In this document: one piece after another, positions 23,446-32,572 of the stretch | Numbering within the stretch: position 1 is the stretch's first letter | Layout of the letters: the number at the start of each line of letters is the position of its first letter | Assembly: GCF_002327105.1 (NCBI RefSeq) | Contig: NZ_CP023406.1 | Coordinates: 2,480,001 to 2,544,000, forward strand | From: Luteimonas chenhongjianii | GTDB lineage: Bacteria > Pseudomonadota > Gammaproteobacteria > Xanthomonadales > Xanthomonadaceae | DNA: 64,000 nucleotides | Direction: 5' to 3' | Translations under genes and position numbers: made by a program | Notes under the pieces: generated by a model | Seen by the model: only the letters and a program-made list of their open reading frames with translations | What the model was told of the DNA's origin: nothing | Database searches by the model: none

Positions 23446-25119
23446 ATGCGTCGCACGAAGACTACTGCCCTGCCCGGACGTTCCGCCCTGTTGCCGGCAG
23501 TGACGGCACTGGTGCTGGCAACTGCTTCCGTCTGCGCACCGGCGCAGGACACCCGGCTGCCGGACATCGGGTCTTCCGCCGGACAGGTCCTGAGTCCGGC
23601 GCGGCAGTCGGAATACGGCCAGATGCTGCTGGCGCAGCTGCGCCACTACGACTACGTGCTCGAGGATCCGCTGGTCGACAACTGGCTTCGCGGCACCGGA
23701 AACCGGCTGGCGTCGTCGAGCGACCAGCCCCAGCAGCCGTTCACCTTCTTCATGATGCGCGACCGCAGCATCAACGCGTTCGCGACCCTCGGCGGCTACA
23801 TCGGCATGAACGCGGGCCTGGTGCTTGCGGCCGAGACCGAGGATGAAGTTGCGGCGGTGCTGGCGCACGAGGTGGCACACGTCACCCAGGCCCATGTCCT
23901 GCGCGGGGTCGAACGCGCGCAACGCGATCAGGTGCCCATGCTGCTGGCGATGCTCGGCGCGATCGCCGTGGCCTCGCAGAGCGGCAGCAGCTCCTCCGAC
24001 GACGCGGCGATGGCGGTCATGGCCGGCGCGCAGGGCCTGGCCCTGCAACGGCAGATCGACTACACACGTTCCAACGAGTCGGAAGCCGACCGGCTCGGCA
24101 TCCGGACCCTGGCCCGCGCCGGCTATGAGCCCGAAAGCATGGCCTCGATGTTCGAACGCATGCAGTCGGTGTCGCGAACCAACCAGGGCGGCGATCGTGA
24201 ACGCCTGCCCGACTATCTCCGAACCCATCCGGTGACCACCACGCGCATCAGCGAAGCGCGCGATCGCGCCGAGCGCATGACGCGCGACACGGTAAAGGTG
24301 ACCACGACGACGCCCGAGGGATCGCGGACCGAACAGGTGCCGCTCACCGGCGCCTACGAGGGCGCGGCGCGCCCGTTCGACAACCCGATGCTACCAGGCA
24401 CGCTGCGACTCCCGCCAGGCGCGGTCGCCGGCATCGACAGCGTCCAGTTCGGCTGGGCGCGCGAACGGCTGCGCGTGCTCAGCGCGAACACCCCCGCGCA
24501 GGCCATCCGCGAATACGAGGCGATGCGCCGCAACGGCCCCCTGAGCGATGCCCAGCGTTACGGCCTGGCGATCGCGCGGCAGCGATCGAACGATCTCGAC
24601 GGCGCGGCCAGTGCGCTGGCCGAACTGCTGTCGGAGTATCCCGGCGACATGTGGCTGGGCCTGAGCCTGGCCGAGGTCGACGCACGCGCCGGTCGCACCG
24701 CGGCGGCCGACCGCCGCTTCGAGGCCCTGCTCGAGCGCATGCCGCGGCACCCCGCGGTGGTGCTGGCGTATGCCGGCTCGCTGGCCGAGCGCGGCACGCC
24801 CGAAGCCGGACTCCGCGCGCAGGAAATCCTGCGACCGTTGCTCAACACGTCCGGCGGCGATCCGGCTTTCCAGCGGGCCTTCGCCCGTGCCAGCGAGATG
24901 GCAGGCGACGAGGTCCGCGCCGGCGAGGCCTGGGCCGAGGCCGCAGTCCTGGGTGGGCGTCCCGAACAGGCGCTGGTCCAGCTAAATACGCTGAAGAAAC
25001 GCGAGGACCTGGACTATTACGCACGCGCCCGGATCGACGCGCGCATCGCGTCGATCACGCCCACGGTGCTCGAGCTGCGGCGTCAGGGAATCCGCGACGA
25101 GGATCTGCGTCGCCGCTGA
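23446..25119 (+). CDS. bepA: BepA/YfgC-type periplasmic M48 metalloprotease with TPRs
   Basis: An exported protease/chaperone thought to monitor outer-membrane protein (LptD, BamA) assembly. It has 557 residues. A signal peptide (about residues 1-34) ends near CAPAQD. The M48 zinc site is VLAHEVAHVTQAH with the third ligand in SNESEADRLG. The C-terminal half (from about residue 330) is TPR-like repeats. E. coli BepA has 487 residues; the excess lies in the linker between protease and TPR parts. The ATG has GAAGGG 6 bases upstream. Divergent from the glutaredoxin gene. Confidence 0.92.
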   Translation: MRRTKTTALPGRSALLPAVTALVLATASVCAPAQDTRLPDIGSSAGQVLSPARQSEYGQMLLAQLRHYDYVLEDPLVDNWLRGTGNRLASSSDQPQQPFTFFMMRDRSINAFATLGGYIGMNAGLVLAAETEDEVAAVLAHEVAHVTQAHVLRGVERAQRDQVPMLLAMLGAIAVASQSGSSSSDDAAMAVMAGAQGLALQRQIDYTRSNESEADRLGIRTLARAGYEPESMASMFERMQSVSRTNQGGDRERLPDYLRTHPVTTTRISEARDRAERMTRDTVKVTTTTPEGSRTEQVPLTGAYEGAARPFDNPMLPGTLRLPPGAVAGIDSVQFGWARERLRVLSANTPAQAIREYEAMRRNGPLSDAQRYGLAIARQRSNDLDGAASALAELLSEYPGDMWLGLSLAEVDARAGRTAAADRRFEALLERMPRHPAVVLAYAGSLAERGTPEAGLRAQEILRPLLNTSGGDPAFQRAFARASEMAGDEVRAGEAWAEAAVLGGRPEQALVQLNTLKKREDLDYYARARIDARIASITPTVLELRRQGIRDEDLRRR

Positions 25120-25204
25120 ATACGTTGGGGCCTCCTGCGGACGGCGAACGGGGTGAAATCGCTGACCCGCATACAGCTACAACGTGGCCGACCTTGACGC
25201 CAAA

Positions 25205-25222
25205 TGGTCATAAAACTGTCGT
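25205..25222 (+). promoter_or_regulatory. Pho box upstream of phoB
   Basis: TGGTCAT-AAAA-CTGTCGT: two 7-base half-sites separated by an A/T tract, close to the E. coli Pho box CTGTCAT-AwAw-CTGTCAY. It lies 35 bases upstream of the chosen phoB start and implies PhoB autoactivation under phosphate starvation. A longer phoB frame that would start inside this site is thereby made unlikely. Confidence 0.85.
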
Positions 25223-25257
25223 GTAATGGCCGCTCCCCCGGCGCCATGGACCGACCC

Positions 25258-25947
25258 ATGCTTAAACGCATCCTCATCGTCGACGACGAACCGGCGATCC
25301 GCGACATGGTGGCATTCGCCCTGCGCAGGGGCGAGTTCGAACCGATGCATGCCGGCGACGCCCACGAGGCGCAATCGGCCATCGTGGACCGCATGCCCGA
25401 CCTGATTCTCCTCGACTGGATGCTGCCAGGCACCAGCGGTCTGGAACTGGCGCGGCGGTGGCGCAAGGACCCGATGACCCGCGACATTCCGATCATCATG
25501 CTCACCGCCCGCGGCGAGGAGAACGACCGCGTGGGCGGCCTGGAGGCAGGCGTCGACGACTACGTCGTCAAGCCGTTCTCGGCGCGGGAACTTCTGGCAC
25601 GCATCCGCGCGGTGATGCGCCGCGCCCGCGACGACGATGAGGACGGCAGTGTGACCGTGGGCGACCTGCGCATCGACGGCGCGGCGCATCGCGTGTTTGC
25701 CGGCAATGAGCCGGTGACGATCGGGCCGACGGAATACCGCCTGCTGCATTTCTTCATGACCCACCCCGAACGTGTCTACAGCCGCTCGCAGCTCCTGGAT
25801 CACGTGTGGGGCGGCAGCGTCTATGTCGAGGAGCGCACTGTCGACGTGCACATCCGCCGCCTGCGCAAGACGCTCGAGCCGAGCGCGCTCGACGGCATGG
25901 TGCAGACGGTGCGCGGGTCCGGTTACCGGTTCTCGGCATCGCTTTGA
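25258..25947 (+). CDS. phoB: Phosphate regulon response regulator PhoB
   Basis: An OmpR-family response regulator activated by PhoR. It has 229 residues. The receiver domain has the acidic pocket [12 protein letters not shown], phospho-acceptor Asp in [11 protein letters not shown], Thr in [10 protein letters not shown] and Lys in [13 protein letters not shown]. It is followed by a winged-helix DNA-binding domain with [15 protein letters not shown] and a GYRF ending. I chose [11 protein letters not shown] as the start because relatives begin there; the ATG at 25246 (MDRPMLKR) is possible. A Pho box lies just upstream. Confidence 0.96.
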   Translation: MLKRILIVDDEPAIRDMVAFALRRGEFEPMHAGDAHEAQSAIVDRMPDLILLDWMLPGTSGLELARRWRKDPMTRDIPIIMLTARGEENDRVGGLEAGVDDYVVKPFSARELLARIRAVMRRARDDDEDGSVTVGDLRIDGAAHRVFAGNEPVTIGPTEYRLLHFFMTHPERVYSRSQLLDHVWGGSVYVEERTVDVHIRRLRKTLEPSALDGMVQTVRGSGYRFSASL

Positions 25948-26475
25948 GGAGTACGAGACTCGGCCGGCGCCGCGCTTGATATGCCTGCCACGCAAGCGGA
26001 CATCGAACCTAGGAATACACGCGCATGGATACCCAGCGCTTCCGACCGGGCCACGGATGGCAAGCCGGTAAATTCCGCACGAAAGTGCCGGTCCGAGCTG
26101 ATTGGTGAGGCACTGCTGGCCTGCTTCCTTGGCATCCAGCAGAGAAGCGGGCCCGCCTTGTCGACGGACGGGTGATCGTGCCGCAACTGCGTCCACAGGG
26201 CGGTGCTTCCACTCGGCCGCCCGCAGTGGACGTTCCTTGCCGGCCGGCTGGCCCGCGGACTGCATCGACCGGCCAAGCGAACCCTCCTTCATCGCGTGGT
26301 GGGAAATGCCGCTCGGCCCTCGCTGGATGATTCTTCGATGCCCGCAGACGCCGATGACGTGCCTTTCCGATCCAGCAGCGGCAGGAGCCACAGCAACGAC
26401 AACCGGAACAGCAGAAGCACGATCTTTCGAACCGCCACGCCGACTTTCCACCTCACATTGCCTAGACTTCCCGAC
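25948..26475. other. Unusual 528-base spacer between phoB and phoR
   Basis: phoB and phoR usually abut or overlap. Here over half a kilobase separates them. No reading frame in it resembles a family I know, and the open frame upstream of phoR is Ser/Arg-rich filler. I found no terminal inverted repeats, target-site duplication or terminator. It may be a decayed insertion or a long leader with its own phoR promoter. Confidence 0.5.
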
Positions 26476-27804
26476 ATGCCCCCCCGCATCCACGCCGCCT
26501 GGACCCGAACACTGCTGCAGCTCATGGTGGTGCTGGGCGCGGCTGCGGTCATCGGGGCGTTGACGGACCACATCTGGATGGCGCTGGCGATCGCCGCACT
26601 GGGTGTCGTCGCCTGGCATTACTGGAAGCTCTACGACCTGCTGACGCGACTGACCTCGCGCAGTCGCGTGCCACCCCCGCAGGGCGATGGGGTGTGGCAG
26701 GAAACCGACCGCATGCTCTACCGCGGACAACAGGACATGCGCGCGCGCAAGCGGCGGCTGATCGCCATGCTGCGCGCCTACCGCGCCGTCGCTGCAGCCC
26801 TGCCCGATGCGGTGGTGGTCGTCGATCGCAACAGCCAGCGCGTGCAGTGGTTCAACCGCGCGGCGACGAGTCTGCTCGGCCTGCAGATGCCGGGCGATGT
26901 CGGCAAGCCGATCGGTGACTGCCTGCAGCCCCTGCCGGTCGCGCATTGGCTGGCCCAGGGACGTCGCGCCGAACCGATGCTCGATGTGACCTCGCCGCAC
27001 GCCTCGGGTACCCGGCTCGAACTGCGGCTGATCCCCTACTCGGAGGATCTGTGGCTGCTGCTGGCGCGCGACGTCACCCGGATCATGAAACTCGAACAGA
27101 TGCGGCGCGATTTCGTCGCCAACGTCTCCCACGAACTGCGCACGCCGCTGACCGTCGTGCACGGCTATCTGGACATGCTCGATCCGGCCGAACAGCCGGA
27201 CTGGGCGCCGATGCTGACGGAAATGCAGAACCAGTCGCAGCGGATGACCCAGCTGGTCGAGGACCTGCTCACCCTGTCGCGGCTGGAGGCACAGGAGAGC
27301 ACTAGCGACGAGACCGTCTCGATGGCCTCCATGCTCGCCACCCTGCGCCGCGAGCTGGAGGTGCTCAGCCAGGGTCGGCATACGATCCTGGTGGAGGACA
27401 CGTCGCCGACCGATCTCGTGGGGTCTACCCGGGAACTGCACAGCGCGTTCTCCAACCTCGTCAGCAACGCGGTCCGCTACACGCCCGCCGGCGGTCGTAT
27501 CACGATCCGCTACGCGCCGCTGGAAGGCGGCGGCGCGGCGCTGTCGGTCGAAGACACCGGGTACGGCATTCCCGCCGCACACCTGCCGCGCATCACCGAA
27601 CGCTTCTACCGCGTTTCCACCAGCCGCTCGCGCGAATCCGGCGGCACCGGCCTGGGCCTGGCAATCGCCAAGCACGTGCTGCATCTGCACCAGGCGCGGC
27701 TGGAAATCGACAGCGAGGTGGGGCGCGGCAGCCGCTTCGCCTGCCATTTCACCGCCGAGCGCCTGCGCGCCCGCGACCGCCAGTACCTTGGAGTCACCGC
27801 ATGA
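26476..27804 (+). CDS. phoR: Phosphate regulon sensor histidine kinase PhoR
   Basis: An inner-membrane kinase that phosphorylates PhoB when phosphate is low. It has 442 residues from MPPRIHAAWTRTLLQ. Two adjacent N-terminal membrane segments (about residues 12-48) are followed by a linker and PAS domain, HisKA H-box FVANVSHELRTPLTVV, N-box FSNLVSNAVRYTP, and G-boxes VEDTGYGIP and GTGLGLAIAKHV. This matches E. coli PhoR (431 residues). The last codons overlap the ppk start (ATGA). Confidence 0.95.
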   Translation: MPPRIHAAWTRTLLQLMVVLGAAAVIGALTDHIWMALAIAALGVVAWHYWKLYDLLTRLTSRSRVPPPQGDGVWQETDRMLYRGQQDMRARKRRLIAMLRAYRAVAAALPDAVVVVDRNSQRVQWFNRAATSLLGLQMPGDVGKPIGDCLQPLPVAHWLAQGRRAEPMLDVTSPHASGTRLELRLIPYSEDLWLLLARDVTRIMKLEQMRRDFVANVSHELRTPLTVVHGYLDMLDPAEQPDWAPMLTEMQNQSQRMTQLVEDLLTLSRLEAQESTSDETVSMASMLATLRRELEVLSQGRHTILVEDTSPTDLVGSTRELHSAFSNLVSNAVRYTPAGGRITIRYAPLEGGGAALSVEDTGYGIPAAHLPRITERFYRVSTSRSRESGGTGLGLAIAKHVLHLHQARLEIDSEVGRGSRFACHFTAERLRARDRQYLGVTA

Positions 27805-29936
27805 GTGCCCGTTCCAACAGCCGCCGGACCACGAAGTCCACGCGCGGCCAGACCACCGTCGATCCGATCCTCGATGCAGGCGCGGACCCACTGCGCAACC
27901 CCGCGCTGTATCTCAATCGGGAACTGTCCCAGCTGGACTTCAACTTCCGCGTCCTCGCACAGGCGCAGGACGAGTCGGTGCCGCTGCTCGAGCGGCTCAA
28001 GTACCTGTGCATTTCATGCACCAACCTCGACGAATTCTTCGAGATCCGCGCGGCGACGATGCATCACGCGCAGGACTTCGGCGTGCCGCTGCCACCTGAC
28101 GGCCTGACGCCGGCGACCGTGCTCAAGCGCATCCACGAACGCACCGCGCAGCTGGTCGAGGCGCAGTACTCGTGCTGGAACCGGGTGATCCGCCCGGCGA
28201 TGTCGGAGGCCGGCGTGCGGGTGCTGGGCCGCGACCAGTGGACGTCGCGGCAGACGCGCTGGCTGCGCGCGTACTTCCGCGACGAGGTCATGCCGGTGCT
28301 CTCGCCGCTGGGTCTGGATCCGGCGCATCCGTTCCCGAAGATCCTCAACAAGTCGCTCAACATCGTCGTCGTGCTGAAGGGCAAGGATGCATTCGGCCGC
28401 GTCGGCCACCTCGCGATCGTCCGGGCCCCGCGCTCGCTGCCGCGCATCATCCAGTTGCCCGAGCGCATCTCCGGCGGCGAATACGACTTCGTGTTCCTGT
28501 CGTCGGTGCTGTCGGAATTCGTGCATGAGCTCTTTCCCGGCATGGACGTCAAGGGCGCCTACCAGTTCCGCGTGACCCGGAATTCGGAGCTGATCGTCGA
28601 CGAGGAGGAAGTCGAGAACCTGGCCCTGGCGCTGCGGGACGAGCTTGCGGGCCGTGGCTATCTGCGCGCGATGCGGCTGGAGATCTCCGCCAAGTGCCCC
28701 AAGCCCATTGTGCGCACGCTGCTGCAGAATTTCGATCTGCCCGAGAATGCGGTCTATCCCATCGACGGGCCGGTGAACCTCAACCGCATCTCCCAGATCT
28801 TCGACCTGGTGCAGCGGCCGGACCTGAAGTTCCCGACCTTCCAGCAGCGGATGCTCCAGGGCACCGACGCGATTTTCGACCTCATCGCGCATGGCGACGT
28901 GCTGCTGCATCACCCCTTCGATTCGTTCGCGCCGGTGCTGGAGCTGATCAAACAGGCCGCCGAGGATCCGAACGTACTGGCGATCAAGCAGACGCTCTAT
29001 CGCACCGGCAAGGATTCGGCCTTCGTCGAACATCTGATCCAGGCCGCACGCAACGGCAAGGACGTGACCGTAGTCGTCGAACTGCGCGCACGCTTCGACG
29101 AAGAAGCGAACCTGGGACTGGCCGACCGGTTGCAGGAAGCCGGTGTACAGGTCGTCTATGGGGTCGTCGGTTACAAGACCCACGCCAAGATGCTGCTGGT
29201 CGTACGCCGCGAGGGCCGCAAGTTGCGTCGCTACGTGCATCTGGGCACGGGCAACTACCACGCCGGCACCGCGCGGGTGTACACCGACTTCGGGCTGCTC
29301 ACGGCCGATCCCGACATCAGCAACGACGTGCACCTGCTGTTCCAGCAGATGTCGGGACTGGCGCCCGCGATCGCGCTCAAGCGCCTGCTGCAGTCGCCGT
29401 TCACCCTGCACGCCGGGGTCATTGCGCGCATCGAGCGCGAAATGGTCCATGCCGCTGCCGGGCGTCCGGCGCGGATCATCGCCAAGATGAACGCCCTCAA
29501 CGAGCCGCAGGTCATGCGCACGCTGTACCGGGCCTCGCAGGCCGGGGTGGAGATCGATCTCATCGTGCGCGGGGCCTGCGCGCTGCGGCCCGGTGTACCC
29601 GGCGTCTCGGACAACATCCGGGTGCGCTCGATCGTCGGCCGCTTCCTCGAACACCACCGGGTCTACTGGTTCGGCAACGATGGCGCGCCGGATCTGTTCT
29701 GCGCGAGCGCCGACTGGCTGGAGCGCAACCTGCTTCGGCGGGTGGAAACCGGCTTCCCGATCCTCGACCCCGATCTCGCCCAGCGCGTCCGGATCGAAGC
29801 GCTCGACAACTACCTCGCCGACAACGTCAACGCCTGGGAGCTCCGCGAGGACGGCACCTACGTGAAACTCGCGCCCAAGGGCGACGAACCGCCGCATTCG
29901 GCACAGGGGTGGCTGCTGGCACATCTGTGCGGATGA
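27801..29936 (+). CDS. ppk1: Polyphosphate kinase Ppk1
   Basis: Makes inorganic polyphosphate reversibly from ATP. It has 711 residues. The N-terminal domain starts at LYLNRELSQLDFNFRVL; the autophosphorylated His is in GYKTHAKMLLVVRRE, followed by YVHLGTGNYHAGTARVYTD, and the second HKD-like site lies near FLEHHRVYWFGN. Its ATG overlaps the phoR TGA by four bases, so translation is coupled to the phosphate sensor and the gene probably belongs to the PhoB regulon. Confidence 0.98.
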   Translation: MSARSNSRRTTKSTRGQTTVDPILDAGADPLRNPALYLNRELSQLDFNFRVLAQAQDESVPLLERLKYLCISCTNLDEFFEIRAATMHHAQDFGVPLPPDGLTPATVLKRIHERTAQLVEAQYSCWNRVIRPAMSEAGVRVLGRDQWTSRQTRWLRAYFRDEVMPVLSPLGLDPAHPFPKILNKSLNIVVVLKGKDAFGRVGHLAIVRAPRSLPRIIQLPERISGGEYDFVFLSSVLSEFVHELFPGMDVKGAYQFRVTRNSELIVDEEEVENLALALRDELAGRGYLRAMRLEISAKCPKPIVRTLLQNFDLPENAVYPIDGPVNLNRISQIFDLVQRPDLKFPTFQQRMLQGTDAIFDLIAHGDVLLHHPFDSFAPVLELIKQAAEDPNVLAIKQTLYRTGKDSAFVEHLIQAARNGKDVTVVVELRARFDEEANLGLADRLQEAGVQVVYGVVGYKTHAKMLLVVRREGRKLRRYVHLGTGNYHAGTARVYTDFGLLTADPDISNDVHLLFQQMSGLAPAIALKRLLQSPFTLHAGVIARIEREMVHAAAGRPARIIAKMNALNEPQVMRTLYRASQAGVEIDLIVRGACALRPGVPGVSDNIRVRSIVGRFLEHHRVYWFGNDGAPDLFCASADWLERNLLRRVETGFPILDPDLAQRVRIEALDNYLADNVNAWELREDGTYVKLAPKGDEPPHSAQGWLLAHLCG

Positions 29937-29943
29937 GCGCCGC

Positions 29944-29965
29944 CGGGCATGCATTAACATGCCCG
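29944..29965. repeat. 22-bp perfect palindrome between ppk1 and ppx
   Basis: Arms CGGGCATG and CATGCCCG flank the centre CATTAA. It lies 8 bases after the ppk1 stop and 48 bases before the ppx start. No T-run follows, so it is a poor terminator; an operator or an mRNA hairpin is possible. Confidence 0.6.
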
Positions 29966-30012
29966 TTCCCCCAACGCCGCTGACGCCGCGCGTCGCGCCA
30001 CGCAGGACTGCC

Positions 30013-31557
30013 ATGACCGGCCACGACACGCTCGCGCTGCCCGATGCGCTGCGGACCCCGCTCGAGGACGGCGACATGCTGGCCGCGATCGACCTGGGGT
30101 CCAACAGCTTCCACATGATCGTGGCGCGCTACACCTTGGGGCAGCTGCGCGTCGTCGACCGCCTGCGCGAGACCGTGCGCATGGCCGAAGGTCTGGACAG
30201 TCGCGGCGGCCTGAGCGCCGAGGTGCGCCAGCGCGCTCTGGAGTGCCTGTCGCGCTTCGGCCAACGCATCCGCGACATTCCGCCCCAGCGCGTGCGTGCG
30301 CTTGCGACCAACACCGTGCGCCGGCTGGCCGCCCCGCAGGCGTTCCTGGTGCCGGCCGAAACCGCGCTGGGTCATGCGATCGAAGTGATCTCCGGGCGCG
30401 AGGAGGCGCGACTGATCTACCTGGGCGTCTCGCGCGCGCAGCAGCCCCGCCCCGGCCAGCGCCGCCTGGTGATCGACATCGGCGGCGGCTCGACCGAGTG
30501 CATCATCGGCACGGGCTTCGAGGCGCTCGAGCGCGAAAGCCTGCAGGTCGGCTGCGTGGCCAGCACCCGCCGGTTCTTCCCGGGCGGCAAACTCTCCAAG
30601 AAGCGCTGGCGCGAAGCGCTGGCCGAGGTGTCGTCGGAGTTCCAGCAGTTCGCGAGCACCTATCGAGCGCTCGGTTGGCAGGAGGTCATCGGCGCCTCGG
30701 GCACCAACAAGGCGATCGGCGAGATCTGCGCGGCGATGAAGCTCACCAAGGGCGCGGTGATCGCCAATGCCCTGCCGGTGGTGCGCGACACCCTGCTGCA
30801 GGCAGGACACATCGATGCGATCGCCCTGCCCGGACTGTCCGAGGATCGTCGGCCGATCATTGCCGGTGGCGTGCTGGTGCTCGAAGCCGCATTCCAGGTG
30901 CTGGGCATCGAGCGCATGCAGGTCAGCAAGGCCGCGATGCGCGAAGGCGTGTTGCACGACATGCTCGGCCGCGGCGGCGAAGACGACCCCCGCGAGACAT
31001 CGATCGAGGCGCTGGTGCAGCGCTACGGCATAGACCGCAGGCAGGCGTCCCGGGTGGAGGCCACCGCAATGCGCCTGTTCGATCAGGTGGCCCGCAGCTG
31101 GCAGCTCGACGGCGACGACCGGCGCATGCTCGCCTGGGCCGCCCGCGTGCACGAGCTCGGCCTGGTGATCGCCCACAGCCAGTATCAGGTGCACGGGGCC
31201 TACGTGATCGAGCACTCGGACATCGCCGGTTTTTCGCGCCAGGAACAACAGTTCCTCGCAACCCTGGTGCGCTGCCATCGCCGCAAGATCGGCAAGAACG
31301 CCTTCGAGGCATTGCCCGACCGTCTGCTCCTGCAGGCCAAGCGCAGCGCGGCCCTGTTGCGGATCGCCGTGCTGCTGCACCGCAGCCACGACGCGGACGA
31401 GATTCCCCAGCTCAAGGCACTCGCCGACGGGCCGGTGCTGCAGATCGGCCTCCCGCGACCGTGGCTGGAGGCGCGACCGCTGCTGCGCACGGACCTGGAA
31501 GGCGAGCCGGAGGAGATGGCCGCGCTGGGCATCACCCTGGTGCTGTCGGCGGCCTGA
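30013..31557 (+). CDS. ppx: Exopolyphosphatase Ppx (Ppx/GppA family)
   Basis: Hydrolyses terminal phosphates of polyphosphate, and members may also act on pppGpp. It has 514 residues. The ASKHA fold shows MLAAIDLGSNSFHMIVA (phosphate-1 motif), ALATNTVRR, LVIDIGGGSTECIIG (phosphate-2) and a C-terminal HD-like helical domain (WAARVHELGLVIAHSQYQVH). The ATG at 30013 has AGGA 7 bases upstream; an in-frame ATG at 29959 would lie inside the palindrome. It sits after ppk1, so synthesis and breakdown are encoded together. Confidence 0.96.
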   Translation: MTGHDTLALPDALRTPLEDGDMLAAIDLGSNSFHMIVARYTLGQLRVVDRLRETVRMAEGLDSRGGLSAEVRQRALECLSRFGQRIRDIPPQRVRALATNTVRRLAAPQAFLVPAETALGHAIEVISGREEARLIYLGVSRAQQPRPGQRRLVIDIGGGSTECIIGTGFEALERESLQVGCVASTRRFFPGGKLSKKRWREALAEVSSEFQQFASTYRALGWQEVIGASGTNKAIGEICAAMKLTKGAVIANALPVVRDTLLQAGHIDAIALPGLSEDRRPIIAGGVLVLEAAFQVLGIERMQVSKAAMREGVLHDMLGRGGEDDPRETSIEALVQRYGIDRRQASRVEATAMRLFDQVARSWQLDGDDRRMLAWAARVHELGLVIAHSQYQVHGAYVIEHSDIAGFSRQEQQFLATLVRCHRRKIGKNAFEALPDRLLLQAKRSAALLRIAVLLHRSHDADEIPQLKALADGPVLQIGLPRPWLEARPLLRTDLEGEPEEMAALGITLVLSAA

Positions 31558-31687
31558 AGCGACAAGACCGCTACCTCGAACACCACCGCGCCGTGCCGCC
31601 TCGGCTCTGCGCATCTACCGGCGCAGCCAGCGCCCTCAAGCGCCCAATGGCGGTCATGCGCAGATGCAGCTCAGCGCGGCGATCGAC
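31558..31687. other. Convergent spacer with long inverted repeat
   Basis: Between the converging ppx and hydrolase genes, TCTGCGCAT (31606-31614) pairs exactly with ATGCGCAGA (31656-31664) across 41 bases. There is no T-run; it may form a stem at the end of both transcripts. Confidence 0.4.
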
Positions 31688-32572
31688 TCAATCCAGCGAA
31701 GACACCACCGCGCGTGCCAACACCGGCCGGTTCTGCGCCGGCCAGTCGCGGTCGTTGTCGACTTGGGCTTCTGCACGCGCAGCTTCCAGAGCATCCACGT
31801 CGATGTCGGCGATTGCCCAGATGTCGGTGTTGCCGGTCTCGATCAGCACGCCGTCCGCAGGAAACCCGACATCCATCGGCGCGAACAGGCCGGCATTGCC
31901 GGTGTTGAACTCGAGCATCGGGGTCCATCGCGCCTCGCCCGCCGTGACCGACCGGGCGACGAAGCAACGGTTCTCCAGCGCGCGCGCGAGGCAGCCGACG
32001 CGCACACGGGTCGCGCCGGCCGCGCTGGCGGTGCAGCTGGGCACCAGCAGCAGGCGTGCGCCGGCTTCCCACTGCGCCCGCACCGGCAGCGGAAACTCGA
32101 CGTCGTAGCAGATCGAGATGCCCGCGCGTACGCCGCCAAGGTCGAACACCTTCAGGGCGTCGCCGGGATCGATGACGCCGATGCGTTTCTCCAGACCGGT
32201 CAGCTGCAGCTTGTCCTGCCAGCCATGGCCGCCGCCGGCCGAGAACAGGTCGCTGCGGTTGCGGTAGCGGCCCTGGCCGATGTCGAGCAGGAACGACCCC
32301 GCAAGGATGTGCAGGCCCGTATCCCGGGCGAGACCGGCGTACAGCGCAAGCCAGTCGCCGCGGTAGCGCTGGATCGCCGCGAGCGCAGCGTGCGCGTCGC
32401 CGCGTACCGCCTCGTCGAACGTGGCAGCGAGTTCCAGCGCCAGGTACTCGGGCAGCACCGCGACCTGTGCGCCGAGGGCTGCCGCATCGCCCAGCAGCCG
32501 GCGCTGGTGCGCGGCAAATGCCTCGAAGTCGGCCGGCATCCCGATCACGTAGCGCGCGGCAGCAACCCTCAT
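31688..32572 (-). CDS. Carbon-nitrogen hydrolase (nitrilase superfamily)
   Basis: A 294-residue amidase-type enzyme with the Glu-Lys-Cys triad visible: VAVLPEYLALE, WQDKLQLTGLEKR and AGISICYDVEFP. The subgroup is the one often encoded beside an acetyltransferase, as here: its ATG overlaps the TGA of the upstream GNAT gene (ATGA). The natural amide substrate cannot be read from sequence. It is not the N-carbamoylputrescine amidase, which is encoded near 59 kb. Confidence 0.88.
   Translation of the reverse strand: MRVAAARYVIGMPADFEAFAAHQRRLLGDAAALGAQVAVLPEYLALELAATFDEAVRGDAHAALAAIQRYRGDWLALYAGLARDTGLHILAGSFLLDIGQGRYRNRSDLFSAGGGHGWQDKLQLTGLEKRIGVIDPGDALKVFDLGGVRAGISICYDVEFPLPVRAQWEAGARLLLVPSCTASAAGATRVRVGCLARALENRCFVARSVTAGEARWTPMLEFNTGNAGLFAPMDVGFPADGVLIETGNTDIWAIADIDVDALEAARAEAQVDNDRDWPAQNRPVLARAVVSSLD

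Noticed and set aside
25204..25257. Longer phoB start
   Set aside because: The first ATG lies within the Pho box, and the extra residues are not found in PhoB proteins.
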